A stretch of 64,000 nt of DNA, taken from the NCBI GenBank assembly GCA_017607445.1, contig JAEVHH010000003.1, forward strand, positions 806,001 through 870,000, given 5' to 3'. The notes under the pieces are model-generated. The model was given only the letters and a program-made list of their open reading frames with translations. It was not told the DNA's origin and searched no databases. The stretch comes from Histoplasma ohiense. Lineage: Eukaryota > Ascomycota > Eurotiomycetes > Onygenales > Ajellomycetaceae. The position numbers and the translations under genes are program-made. The number at the start of each line of letters is the position of its first letter. Positions within the stretch are counted from its first letter, which is position 1. This document shows, in pieces, positions 32,537 to 44,281 of the stretch.

Positions 32537-35500
32537 TGTCACCGGTGGACTGGATTTTAGATTTTTGTTTCTCTTGCGAAGATGGCAGTTCAGTGATCGG
32601 GTATGGCAGTCACAAGGGGTATAAGCCGATAGATTTATGCGAGAAACGTAGGGATATTAATGAGAAGAAGTAGCTAAGGAAAACTTTTGCGAATCTGAAA
32701 ATTACTAGGAAAAGAGAAGAAAATATATATATATCGGAACTGGAAGATAGAGGACAAGGAGCTCCTTGTTTGAAAGATGAGCAATTGAAGAAGCTACTGA
32801 GAGGCGTGGTTATTTTGAAGTTTTTATACCCTTCTTGCAAGTGTTTATTTGTATTATACTTCTTTCACTCCTCCAACTAAGACATTTTGCGTTGCCCCTC
32901 AGGCGACGTTAAAGAATACGATCTCCACCGAGACAGCTTGACGTAGCTGCTGGCACTAATCCGGAGCTGCAGTCCCTGATGAGCCAAGTATGGCTTCTCT
33001 GTACCCACACGGCCCATATCTCGACCATCCAGGAAGAGAATAAAAAATTCTAAAGCTATGCGTGTGGATATAAACTAGCTGAATACGGAGCTGAAGCAGA
33101 TCACTTGACAAGCGCACGCTGCCTGGCCACCAGTCAGCCCTGCGAATTAGGAATCACCAATCCCTTTCAATGAGCAGGTAAATCTATTTATATAATTCCT
33201 GCAAAAACTGGATAAAAAGCTGGCCGGCTTATGCATAACTTCGATAGATAGGGTTGCATACCGGTTTTTGTTTCCAGCCATTTCTTAACTCCAAGTGCCC
33301 ATGAAAATTGCCGTAGTATTCAGTCACAGGACAAATCTATATTTATTTTTAAATAAGTACTAGTAGTTACCACTAGTTAGATGTAGTACGCACTATAATT
33401 TAACTTACCTTAGTATCTACCCAGCTCTATACGAAGACGATTAATCCCACGAGCTCTTGTGGAGGTGATAAATATTGGGAATTCCCTACCATCAGCATAT
33501 GGCAGAAAGAAAAGTTGTAAAACACGTGTATAAGTTCGCTTTATTTATGCTGCAAACAGCAGCAAATGTCATTGTGAGACAATGAGACATATGCGAGGAT
33601 CTAAGGGAGTACAAAAGGGGTCTAAGACAGCTAGGAAATGCGGACGAGGTCGTATGGAGGACATAATTTTGAGTTTTGGAAGTGGGTTTCTACTGTGGGT
33701 TGTATATTCTGGCTGGTTGGCTGAAGTTGATCTCTTTGGCTTTAACAGGGCGGTTGGAAGTGGTTGACATGCCCCAAAAGAAGAGCGGAAAAGGCCGTTG
33801 CTTAGAAATTAAATGGCGGATTGGGTGATGTCACTCAACTGGCAGTAATTATCTCAAAGATTGATCGACCTTAGTTTTTGTTGTTTCTCTTTTCCTCTTT
33901 CTAATAGGACATGAATTTTATGATATTCCTCATTCCCTTTTTTCTCTGCGCTTTCAACATCAAACAGAAGATGGAGGCAAAAAGTGCATTTCTAGCCAGG
34001 CATGTGGGTTAACATCAATCCCAGTATCTGTTTACTTTTCAGAGTTAATAAGCCTAAAATAAATATGCCCCAGGGAACTGTTATCTAAAGAAAATTTATC
34101 TTTATCTTTCATGTCTGTTTATTCTTTGAAACCGAGACAAATCCCCACCATACAATTTTGTCATTCTGCTATGAAATAAATTATATTATTTCCTCCTCAT
34201 ATCTACAAAAGAGCGTATGTGAATTTTAGCTCTCGTATGATGGTTTTTTGTTCCAGAATCGAATGAAAGTAAGTTGAGCCATATGTATCAAAAATCGTAG
34301 ATATCATTTGCAGATAAGTTTTTGATCAGCAATTAAGCTGAACGCATTGAGTAGCTGGTTATTTGAGAACAGAAATATTAACAAGCGTCCTTTAACCTGA
34401 GTCACAAACTACAAGAAATGTCATTGTTTATCATGGAATGTTTTCACTATGTATTACTATGCTCACTTAGAACATCGCAAGTTTGTATTGAAATGAGATT
34501 TTGTCGGATCAAGAACTTGGTAAGTTTAATCAAGAACTTGGTAAGTTATATTATCAAGGATTCTGGAACAACATGGAATGTCACAATGTTTTAAACTTAC
34601 CAATGATCTACTGTTACTCAGCATTATCTTGATCATGTAAGCAAGCATACTCTATACTGCCTAAATGTCATGTAATTATTGGAGTTAGAATAAGCAATTC
34701 AATTTATTTTATTGATATTCAGTAATTGGGACAATATTCGGACTTATCCAGTTCCGACAGATTTCCATTGCTCAACAACATTTGATGTCCTCTCCAATCT
34801 CTCATTCCGATTGGTCAAAAATAGGTTCACCTTCGGCAAATCATGTGATTCCGGCTTCCCGAACTTCTTTTGGAGCTGAACTCTAACCTACCACCGTGCA
34901 TCTCTTCAACTGCAATTTCAAAGCGAAGACAATTTCGCCTACCTATTACCATTATATAGTTTCAAACAGTCGTCCCGTCATTGGACATGCCTTGATCAAA
35001 AAACAGGAGAACTTATTAAATGCTTGATGATACTACTCGTAGTTAGTAGTACTTTTGCAATTTCGCCCCATTTTCGACGAGAATCAGATTTTGACGAAAT
35101 CAACCACTTGAGCTTTCGTTCTAAGGATTGCTTACTGGTGTAGCCCAAATTTAGGTACATCGCTGGATAAAAAATCAAGCATGAGGATGCTGATCTCAAA
35201 CGAACAAGGTTCGATTTTATTACGAGATAGAATATCGAAAAAAATATAACTAGAGCTCTGATTATCTATCTATCTAGAAGGGGATTTTACGCCTACTTTT
35301 TATCTGATAGATAGATGTCTATCCTTTTGCTCAAAAGGTAAAAATAAAATGTCAAGTAACAAAAATAGTAACTTTTGTGCGACAAAAAGCTGGCTTATAA
35401 ATAAGTGCTGATTTTGATGGTGGGGTGGAGATTTTTTCCTACCAAACCTGGACATTCCAACAGCTCAAGTAATAGTAGTATGGAAATGGATTGGGTTTAC

Positions 35501-35998
35501 CATAACTACTGTGGAGGAATTGGCATCTCCTCCTTTAATGATCCAGCATCGGAGTTCATAATAGGATAGATGATCGCCATTCAGGAGCTTGTACGCAGCA
35601 CTGTTGAAAGCTTGTTGGCGGGGTTTTCAAGTTGACAAAATGGCAGGGGAGTACTCCGAGGTATGTCCAATTTCCCTCATTGCGAAGTACTGTAGTTCGG
35701 GGGCCTAATTGCGTAACCTCCTCGCAGCCTAAAAAGGGATTAAAGACGGATTATTTTGCACATCCCCAAGTTATATAACTAATTGTAGCTGCCAACTAAC
35801 GCTTGAATACTAATTACTACTCCTCGCCCTGAAACCTTGGTTACCATATAAGCTCTAACTACCGATCTGGCACCATCATATGTTCCAATTTGTATACGGC
35901 CTCACCTTACAAGGACACTTAGCTATCTTGGTACTCGGATACGCTTACGGGGACATAGCAAAATATCTATAACGACGCTTCTCTGACCTGGGAAAGCC
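32537..35998. other. AT-rich gene desert
   Basis: About 3.5 kb with no supported gene. Base composition falls well below that of the flanking genes, especially 33840-35300. A tandem duplication of about 20 bp (ATCAAGAACTTGGTAAGTT) sits at about 34508-34548, and TATC/GATA runs at 35266-35275 and 35310-35320 face each other as an inverted pair. It is probably degraded repeat DNA plus the MFS promoter at its right end. Confidence 0.5.
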
Positions 35999-37776
35999 AT
36001 GTTTGCAGGCACTTCACTCCCTCATTCGGAGAGGACACCATTACTCGGAAACGAAGCGACAATCGAGAACGGCGCTGACAATGGTATTACTAGAGAGTCA
36101 AGCTCAAGCACACCTGAGGACGTGGACGTCCCATTGGCAGAGGAGCTTACGACAAAGCAGTTGCTCTTGGTCTTGTCCAGTATCTGGGTTGGGGTTTTCC
36201 TCGCTGCGTTGGGTATTTATGCCATCCAACCCCCACCATTTCATTCTGGCGCTACCAATCTATTTATCTCATGACCCGCAAACCCCAATAGAGAAATAAA
36301 TACTAGTACCTTTGCTAATAACACCTGAAATCTGTAGATGGCACCATCGTTAGCACCATTGCGGCTCCCATATCTTCGTCATTCAATTCGCTCTCACTTC
36401 TGTCATGGCTCGCAACCGCTTACCTCGCATCGAACGCCGCATTCCAGCCCCTCAGCGGCAAATTAACGGACATTTTCTCCCGGCGCACGGGCCTGGTAGC
36501 CTCGAACATACTCTTCGCAATCGGCAACCTCATCTGTGGCCTTGCGAAGAGTGAATGGGTGATTATCTTTGGCCGCACGGTGGCTGGAATGGGCGGAGGG
36601 GGCATCACGGCTATTGCCACCTTTATCAATTCCGACCTTATCCCTCTCCGAAGCCGGGGAATGTGGCAGGGTATTGGGAATCTCTGCTATGGTCTAGGGA
36701 GTGCGTTGGGTGGTGTCTTTGGGGGCTGGATGAACGACAACTGGGGCTGGCGTTGGGCGTTTCTTATCCAAGTACCATGTATGATGGTGTCTACTCTTCT
36801 AGTTTTGTGGAAGGTCGACATCCCAGTCAAAGTGACTGATAAATCACGGCTGAAACGGATTGATTTTCTCGGTGCAGCGACCCTCGTTGCCACTCTTGTT
36901 CTACTACTCGTGGGCTTGAACTGCGGGGGGAATCAAGTCCCTTGGAACCATCCATTGATTTGGACTACACTCCCGTTATCTGTGATGTTTTTCATTTTGT
37001 TTATCTACGTGGAAGAGAAGGTTGCCACTGAACCGGTTATCCTCGTTCGTCTCCTTCTGGACCGCACTGTCCTTTCAGCATGTTTAACCAATTGGTTCTG
37101 CACCATGGCAGTCTTTGCTGTCCTGTTTTATGCACCGTTTTACTTCCAGGTCCAAGGGTATTCTGCCACAATGGCTGGACTACGACTGGCACCCCAGGCC
37201 GTAGGTACAGCTATTGGATCCCTGGGCTCGGGGATCCTAATGCGTGTTACTGGCCGTTATCTCCACTTCAACTACGTTTCAACTGGCATTATTGTTTTGC
37301 CTTTGGCTCTGATGACCACATACACTCTCACAACACCTCCATGGCAACCATTTGTTCACATCTTCATATTTGGTCTGGGATATGGCAGCATGCTTACTGT
37401 GACGCTGGTCGCACTGATCGCCGCCGTCGAGCACGAGCACCAAGCTGTTGTCACATCGGCCTCGTATGCTTTCCGGAGCACGGGGAGCTCGATAGGTATC
37501 ACTTCTGCCTCAGCTGTGTTCCAGAATCTACTCAGAACCGGGCTATGGTCAAGGTTCGGTGACCGGGAGGACGCAGCCAAGATAATTAAAAAAGTCCGGG
37601 ACAGTCTTGATGCGATCAATAAAGTCCCAGCAGACTGGCGTCCAGGTGTGCTGGATGCATATATGGATGCTCTAAGAGGAGTATTTGGCGCAATGTTGGG
37701 GCTAGCAGTATTAGGTATGTTGGTTTGCATTTTCATGAAAGAGCATAAACTGCATTTGAACCTTGCGAGGAAATGA
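35999..37776 (+). CDS. MFS transporter, VBA/Fnx vacuolar amino-acid type
   Basis: Exons 35999-36212 and 36338-37776 give 550 residues. The splice creates LAALDGTIVSTIAAPI, the first-helix motif of 14-helix drug:H+ antiporter (DHA2) family members close to Vba1 and Fnx1, which import basic amino acids into the vacuole. Other landmarks are the loop 2-3 motif GKLTDIFSRRTG, VAGMGGGGITAIATF, RSRGMWQGIGNLCYGLGSALGG and WRWAFLIQVP. The cytosolic N-terminus contains ERTPLLG, an acidic dileucine signal that sorts proteins to the vacuole by the AP-3 route. Unspliced, the first frame ends after 91 residues. Substrate assignment is by family resemblance; a plasma-membrane efflux role is the main alternative. 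Confidence 0.88.
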
Positions 37777-38938
37777 ATCTAGACGAATTCCAGCACACAA
37801 TTTAATCTGTTTTTCATTGGGTACCAGTAACTTAGAAGAAAATAAGACACATAATATGATATATGATCTCTCATGCGATACCAATTTTCCACTATGGACG
37901 CAATATGTTCATGATCAAGGCGAATGAATTCACAACCCGTAGTAGGTGGTGGATATACGCACAGAGCATTGGACTGAAGTGCCGGCGCAACTTGACGTCA
38001 ACTGCCAAAACCTCACATATGAGCTTGAGATTAGAAGAGAGGAAAAGGTGAGGGAGAATCTCAATAGGATAGTTCAAGCTAATTTCTGTCGAAGCTAATT
38101 TCTGTCGTTTGTGTAACTATCCCAGTATGTACAGAATAGAGAAGCAGAGGCTCACAGGCGAAGTGGGTAAAACCGAGCAGAGTTGGTGGCAATAAGTTTC
38201 CTTGGCGCAATCCCCTCCAGCCGCCGATAAATGTCTCCTGGCCTATGTCTTTTGAACCTAGAAACTTCCAAAGCGACAGCCCTCCCCTCCCTTCTCAGTA
38301 GTTACCAGATTCTCTCATTCACCGAACTGGCAAGCCATCTTCTTCATCCTGTAATATCTGATCTAAATCCTCCCTGATTTAACTTTGCCTTGCCTCGAAA
38401 GCATCGCAGGTGGTGGGGGGAGGAATTAAATTAGAATTGGGCTCGGTGTGTGTTTCTGATCTGTATATCTTCATGACTGCCTCAACTGTGATCCGGTCTT
38501 CTAAACTGAAGCGAGATATAGTACCCTGCATAACGTTGCGCTCGGCGCCTCTAGAACCTGACGGCGAGGTCGACGAATACTAGTACATAGACATACCATC
38601 TACTTTCGAAAGGCGCCCTGTTGCCCTTTTCTCTAATTTTCCACCATCGTTGGTGAGAAACTAACCGCCGAAGTCAGGGAACATATGAATCAACCGATCA
38701 AGCACGTTGATGCCCATAGAAGGGAATAAAACTGGAATACTAGTGCAAAGGAATAAGGGAGAGCAGGGAGCACAGCGGAGAACCCATGGAACCAAAGCTT
38801 CGAAGAGGTTACCGATTTATTATAACGAAGATATAGCAAGTTGGAGTGCGTGAAACGGCATTGGGAGTTGACCAGGCAATCCAAGCGACTAAAATAGAAG
38901 CCGCAATTAGGATATTCCGCAGAACTTACGATCAGCAT
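37777..38938. other. Intergenic
   Basis: No gene is supported. A perfect 16-bp tandem duplication (AAGCTAATTTCTGTCG) lies at about 38077-38108. A minus-strand frame at 38690-38965 overlaps the next gene's 5' end and is not called. Confidence 0.4.
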
Positions 38939-40918
38939 ATGGGCGTCGATTTCACGCTCCCACATGCTCTATCTCCTCAATATTCCAAGAACCAGGCGCC
39001 TCGAGATAAGGTGACGGCAATGCCAGGCGTAGCTCTTACCAACGGATGCACGGGCATAGAAACTGGGGCCGATACGCGTGTGTATGAAAACAAAAATGGG
39101 GCTACGGTCAGCGAAGTCGAGGTGGAATTAAAGAACAATAATGGGATGTCGTCCGCAGATCCTCCCTGTAACAAGAATGCACGAAAACATGTCCTACTTT
39201 CGACAAATGCTTCGTTTGCAAAAGTTGCCATTCCTTTCCTTCTGAAAATGGCGGACGTGGAACTTCGCGTGATATCGGATGACGCCTTGGACTTTGCGCA
39301 GGGTGCATGCTATCCAGATACACCAATTTCCGCTCAACTAGGTTCCAAATTGAGTACACGTCCTTGGATGAATGTAACAGCAGCTGAGCTGATCGATTGG
39401 GCTGATGTGCTAGTTCTCGGTTCTGTCGGTGCGGGAACACTCGGAGCAATGATAGCTGGCCTCACAACAAGCCTCACATTAACTATTCTACGTGGTTGGG
39501 ATATTTCTAAGAGGGTGTTCCTGGTACCGGGAATGACTACATCAGAGTGGCAATTCCCGATGACCAAAAGACAGCTCAGCAATTTGGCTACGTTTTGGCC
39601 ATTGATAAAGGTTCTACCGCCAACTTTATCGAAATTTGAACATCCCGCTGGACTCGTGGAGATTCCTTGGGATGGCTGGACATTATTTAGCAGCGAAGTT
39701 CGAAATGCATGCTCATCTCTTCCTGGCCCCATGCAGGAGGATAATAAGTTGGCCAACAATGTTTGTAGCGGGACAAGATCAACACCCCTGGTCATATCAA
39801 GTAACCTATATGAAAGACAACAAGAAACGAATGAAGAACCGAATCAGCCTGGAACTAAAAGCCAGCCCACCAGTGCCATCTGCAAAGAAAGACCCATCCT
39901 TCCGCCGGAGTTATTGACGATGATTTTCGAGATGCTTGGCGACTGGGAAACAGCGACGTCAGTTGGAGTGTATGCCAAAATTCCTGTTCCCGAACAATGG
40001 AAACCTTACATCCCTACTGCCAGGTCACCAGCTACATTCGAGTACATTGTTCTTCGTGGTTCGATAAAAGAGATTGAAGAACAACTATCCACATTTCCAA
40101 CCCGCAAGCCCCTGTCTAGAATTGCCACCGACCTAATCCTTAAGTTTTCTCGAACAGATATCCTCGATACTCTCTGCAGATTGCGAATGGATCTCTATTT
40201 ATCAACTCCTGACCTCAAAAATCTACCTTTATCGGCATCTTCAAAATTTGGCAGCACATCTCTCCTTACCTGGTGGCATAAATCCTCCATCCTCCCTACC
40301 CTGCCGATAAAGGACTACCTGCCCGAAGCGATTGATGCAGCCTCACGTGCGGGTTTTGTGGATGTGCTCGAATGGTGGCGCCAATCCGGCCTCCCCTTCC
40401 GCTACACTGAAAGGTCCCTTGAGTCCGCTTCCGCGGAAGGTCAGATCGCGGTCCTCAATTGGTGGAAAACCGTTTCCAAGAATGCACCTCTAGGCAACCC
40501 CGTTCCATTAAAAGTAGGCAAATCCGTGCTCCTGGCTGCACAATCTGGACGCACCGACTCACTTGCCTGGTGGGACAAATCTGACATCCCGTTTAGCCAT
40601 GCCGAGTCTGTTACCCGGATCGCCAGTAACCATGGCCACGTTCCTGTTCTGGACTTTTGGCACCGGCGGAAGCGCGAGAAGCTCATCTTTGATAATCAAG
40701 TTCTCGTTGGCGCGACGAAGAATGGTCATGTCGAAGTGCTTGAGTGGTGGAAACGGAGTGGTTTGCCCGTCGAGTTCAAAACGTGCGATATTGAAGAGGC
40801 ACTGGAAGATGCAGTTTCTGGAGTAGAGCAGCGAGTGCGGCGGTGGTGGGCGCAGAATGGGTTGAATTTAGGGGTTGGGACGAACGAATGGATGATGGTT
40901 AAGACTTTGAATACCTGA
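38939..40918 (+). CDS. Hal3/PPCDC-like flavoprotein domain fused to ankyrin-like WW-SGLP repeats
   Basis: One open frame; ATG 38939 (MGVDFTLPHA) gives 659 residues, and ATG 39020 would give 632. Upstream the frame opens only with GTG. Residues about 84-250 follow the phosphopantothenoylcysteine decarboxylase / Hal3 fold: LLSTNASFAKVAIPFLL, AAELIDWADVLVLGSVGAGT, RGWDISKRVFLVPGMTTSEW. The catalytic His of HxELRRWAD is Ala, PAMN reads PGMT, and the ACGxxGxGAM loop is absent, so decarboxylation is unlikely. An F-box-like LPPELLTMIFEML follows near residue 320. From about 425 on come some seven repeats with core VLEWWxxSGLP, an ankyrin-like type common in fungi. It may serve as a scaffold or ligand sensor; that is inference. 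Confidence 0.75.
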   Translation: MGVDFTLPHALSPQYSKNQAPRDKVTAMPGVALTNGCTGIETGADTRVYENKNGATVSEVEVELKNNNGMSSADPPCNKNARKHVLLSTNASFAKVAIPFLLKMADVELRVISDDALDFAQGACYPDTPISAQLGSKLSTRPWMNVTAAELIDWADVLVLGSVGAGTLGAMIAGLTTSLTLTILRGWDISKRVFLVPGMTTSEWQFPMTKRQLSNLATFWPLIKVLPPTLSKFEHPAGLVEIPWDGWTLFSSEVRNACSSLPGPMQEDNKLANNVCSGTRSTPLVISSNLYERQQETNEEPNQPGTKSQPTSAICKERPILPPELLTMIFEMLGDWETATSVGVYAKIPVPEQWKPYIPTARSPATFEYIVLRGSIKEIEEQLSTFPTRKPLSRIATDLILKFSRTDILDTLCRLRMDLYLSTPDLKNLPLSASSKFGSTSLLTWWHKSSILPTLPIKDYLPEAIDAASRAGFVDVLEWWRQSGLPFRYTERSLESASAEGQIAVLNWWKTVSKNAPLGNPVPLKVGKSVLLAAQSGRTDSLAWWDKSDIPFSHAESVTRIASNHGHVPVLDFWHRRKREKLIFDNQVLVGATKNGHVEVLEWWKRSGLPVEFKTCDIEEALEDAVSGVEQRVRRWWAQNGLNLGVGTNEWMMVKTLNT

Positions 40919-41785
40919 TATTGGCTGAATACGTTCATATGTTCAATTCAATTTAGGGTTTATTCTTCTATTTTAATTTTCGGGCCACATTTCGGACTCC
41001 TTGTTCGTGTGGAAGACCCATGTCACTGTGCGCCAGCAGGCAGTTCGGACGTGATTTATTTTTTGGCCTTTTTATCGCAATCTGTGACGGATAGACGCCT
41101 CTCTGCTTTGCCCTGAGTTCGATTTTGATATTCGTTCAGATTCCGTGATAAAAACTGATGACTTTTAGGTTTACCCTTTTCATTGTGCTTTTTGACGAAT
41201 ATTTTGTGCTTTCGTCCTGTGATTTTTGGTTCAGTTGGAAGCATCCATGGATCTACTATTTGTTTTCGGGTAAATATCTACATACAATTTACGATTTATA
41301 ATTTACAACCGCTTAAAAGCTAATGCTGATTATGAGAATCATGAGCCAAGTCGGCCAGCATCTGGGGCTTCTCACCCTCTCGCCATGTCTCGGGGGTACT
41401 ACTAATAATGATCAGTATGTATTCTTCTGCTTGTATCCTGTTACATTCATGATTAAAGAGGGAGAGCTGAGCATCGAACTCTCTGCACATCACAGGCAAT
41501 ATTACTTCGAGCTTCATCAGTACATATCTACAGCGACATGGCCATATCCCTTTGGCATTCCCATTACAATTCATTTTCGCGTAATAGAGGACGCATAGTT
41601 GACATCGAGATGGAGGAAAAGTGGGAATGGCACCCTTTTCCTTCTGCTAATGTTTCTTTTTCTTTCTTCAGTGGCTCCGGCATCGTGGATGCAGTGGTCT
41701 CATCTCGTCAATCCATGAAACTGGTAAAAAAAAAAAAAAAAGCGCAAATATATTCCATGCCGCTCCTCATCCATCCAGTCCTAAA
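40919..41785. other. Intergenic between convergent genes
   Basis: 3' regions of the fusion protein gene (plus) and the asparaginase-family gene (minus). A 16-nt A-run lies at 41725-41740. No gene is seen. Confidence 0.45.
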
Positions 41786-43516
41786 TCACTTGTAATCATC
41801 CCGGAAAACCATCATCCTCTCCACGTCTTTCCCATTCTTCTCCTCCGTCCACGCCCGAAACATTCCCTCGGAATTAAAATCAAACACGACTTTTCCCCTC
41901 CGCAACTTCTCCTCCCCTAGTCTCTGCCCATCAATCTCCACCTCCGCTTCGATTCCAATGATTCCCCCCGCGCCTTCACCCGTCTTCCCCCACCGTCTTC
42001 CGGCCGAACGTTGCAACTCCCCACCCGGTCCCGCAACGGCAGTAACTGCTTGTTTCAGTGAGACAGGCTTTTGAGCGGATGAGAATCGTGCCATAGCAGC
42101 TGCAGTGCGTGTAGCTGCAGTGCGGAGAAAGGAGTCACCATTTCCTGTACCAGAGAGGGCGACAATTCGTCGGCGCTGTGGCATGCTGCAGTGCTGAGTG
42201 TCGGAGTCTGTGTACGGGCCATATTTAGGGTTTGGTAGTGGAATTTTTTCAATATCGTACTTAAGTTGTTCCAAATTGGTATATTCCAATGGTCGTGGGA
42301 GAGACGAAGAGAAGCAGTCGCGGAGAAATGTGAGGACGGTATTTGGATTGAAATCGGACTGCCACGGCGCTCCTACCTCAGCCGTAGAACTGATGGTAGT
42401 CGTAGCAGGGCCGAATTGCGATGGAAGCAGATTGGTATATCCATCATGGGCTTGATAAATCATTGAATGCCTATTTGGCTGGCTACTGCTTCGCGATCCA
42501 TTACTGCCACCGGGACATACGCTAATGCTTGTCAACGGCTCCACCCATTCAACATCCCACGCCTCCGCCCAGAAACCCGCTCCCAGCGTTGGAGTATCTC
42601 CAATCCGACCAGGACATTTATTCGTCAAACCACCAGTGCTAGTTGCGACAGCAATGTTCCCCCAACGATCAAGACAGACACATCCAACCGTTCCCTGACT
42701 CAAATACAGGTCATCCCCATCGTCAATTTCGCTCTCGCCACTTGCCTCCACGCCCACTCCCATATTCCTGCCATCTGTCATTCTTCCCCTTGTTTTCCCT
42801 TTTTTCAAACCCCGCCGATGCTCGTCCCATCTCTTCTTCGTCCAAAACCAATCATCAGAACAAAATTCCAACCCCCACTCTCTCGCCAAGCCTTCCACAT
42901 ACTCCCCACTAAGCTGCGAATGCATATTGCCTCCACCAGCGTTATCATGATCCCCATACCCTGTCCTTAGCAACACTTCTCTCGCCAACTGAATCGGATG
43001 TCTCACATTGCGAACGAGCATTACGCCTGCACCGCGCTTTATAGAACCCGGCATTCGCTCCGACGCCAAGCCCTTAGCCTCGCCCTTAGCCTCGCCCTCA
43101 TCGAAATCACAGACATTGAGTTCATCAAGTAGCGACGCAACCATAACAGATGCCTCCATCTCAATCGTACCTGCAGACGTAAACACACTACCACGGCCAC
43201 AATTGAAGAGCTCGTCATCTTCCATGAGCGATACAGCGTGCACTGCAGCGTTTAGGGAGCTGGCTGGAGAGTTGTGCATGTTGTGATGGACAGTATCGTT
43301 CATGTCGATATTGGATGGAGCCGTCTCCTCAACTTCCGCATTGAGCATGGCGACAGTGGAACGGAGGTACGTGAGGAGGGATGTGCGGTACTGACTATAT
43401 AACTCTGGTGGGAGACGGGAGCGTTGGATATTCCCTGCGCCGCCGTGGAGGATCACGGCAGGCTTGAAACGGGGCTGGTTGCGTTCCCCTTGGTGCTGTT
43501 GGGAGATTGGCGACAT
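41786..43516 (-). CDS. Thr-nucleophile asparaginase / taspase-type hydrolase
   Basis: One exon, 576 residues, from ATG 43516 (MSPISQQHQGERNQ); a longer frame begins with TTG and is not preferred. KPAVILHGGAGNI near the start, LNAAVHAVSLMEDDELFNCGRGSVFTSAGTIEMEAS, RGAGVMLVRNVRHPIQLAREVL and LSQGTVGCVCLDRWGNIAVATSTGGLTNKCPGRIGD are the N-terminal-nucleophile asparaginase family signatures. The Thr of GTVGCV is the nucleophile released by self-cleavage, and TSTGG lines the substrate pocket. The protein is longer than plant-type asparaginase (about 320 residues), with inserts at about 235-270 and 335-455; such extensions are usual in fungal members and taspases. It should hydrolyse asparagine or isoaspartyl peptides, or cut proteins after Asp. 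Confidence 0.87.
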   Translation of the reverse strand: MSPISQQHQGERNQPRFKPAVILHGGAGNIQRSRLPPELYSQYRTSLLTYLRSTVAMLNAEVEETAPSNIDMNDTVHHNMHNSPASSLNAAVHAVSLMEDDELFNCGRGSVFTSAGTIEMEASVMVASLLDELNVCDFDEGEAKGEAKGLASERMPGSIKRGAGVMLVRNVRHPIQLAREVLLRTGYGDHDNAGGGNMHSQLSGEYVEGLAREWGLEFCSDDWFWTKKRWDEHRRGLKKGKTRGRMTDGRNMGVGVEASGESEIDDGDDLYLSQGTVGCVCLDRWGNIAVATSTGGLTNKCPGRIGDTPTLGAGFWAEAWDVEWVEPLTSISVCPGGSNGSRSSSQPNRHSMIYQAHDGYTNLLPSQFGPATTTISSTAEVGAPWQSDFNPNTVLTFLRDCFSSSLPRPLEYTNLEQLKYDIEKIPLPNPKYGPYTDSDTQHCSMPQRRRIVALSGTGNGDSFLRTAATRTAAAMARFSSAQKPVSLKQAVTAVAGPGGELQRSAGRRWGKTGEGAGGIIGIEAEVEIDGQRLGEEKLRRGKVVFDFNSEGMFRAWTEEKNGKDVERMMVFRDDYK

Positions 43517-44281
43517 TGTTGTGCACGCTGTAGACAAGGTATATAACGGCGAAGGTGTGTCGTGTGGTCTCCGTTCGGAACATTAACCGCTCCCGACTGT
43601 AAAAAAAAACAACGTTAATATTGTGTGCGGTCCCAGCCTTCGTGCCTAAGTTAGATGCGGTGATCTTTAAGTCACGTGCCCTGCTCACAGGAAATCTGCA
43701 AGTCAGTCAGTCAGCATCCACTAATTCCAACAGATAGGGTTGAATATCGGCAAAATATGGGGTTCGTAGAAATATGCTAGTTCTTTTGTTGATGCCAAAT
43801 ATAATGTACACAGAATCGGTACCCAATGTTACTGCTTATCCTTGACCCGGTCCAAAGTATCGTCAGAGGAGCTAAAACTCATTAGAAACCACCCCACTAA
43901 TAAACACAAATAGCATGCATAGGGGGAAGTTCGCCGGGGGTAGACGGATGTTGGCTTAGTCGGTGCCTGTTCGGAAAGGAAAGGAAATGATGTAGAAAAT
44001 TGGAAAAAACGACAAGAGAAAAATAAGAGGAAATATGAAAGAGCAAGGTAAAAGAAGAAAAATTACTTGAAAAAAAGAAAAACTAAGGAGGAAATAAAAT
44101 GGGACCACGCCATAGATAGACAGACATCATTGACAGAAGAGAAATATCTATGCCCATGCCTCAGAGAAATGATATAAGCCCGCGACCGAACTCCCGCAGA
44201 CAAGAGGAGAGATTAAGGGGATAGAAATTGGATTCTTAGCGCGGGAATCCCGGGGGGCAAAAATAATATATAGTCCGACGT
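43517..44281. other. Intergenic
   Basis: Promoter side of the asparaginase-family gene and 3' side of tim17. A purine-rich A/G tract lies at about 43975-44100. No gene is seen. Confidence 0.45.
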
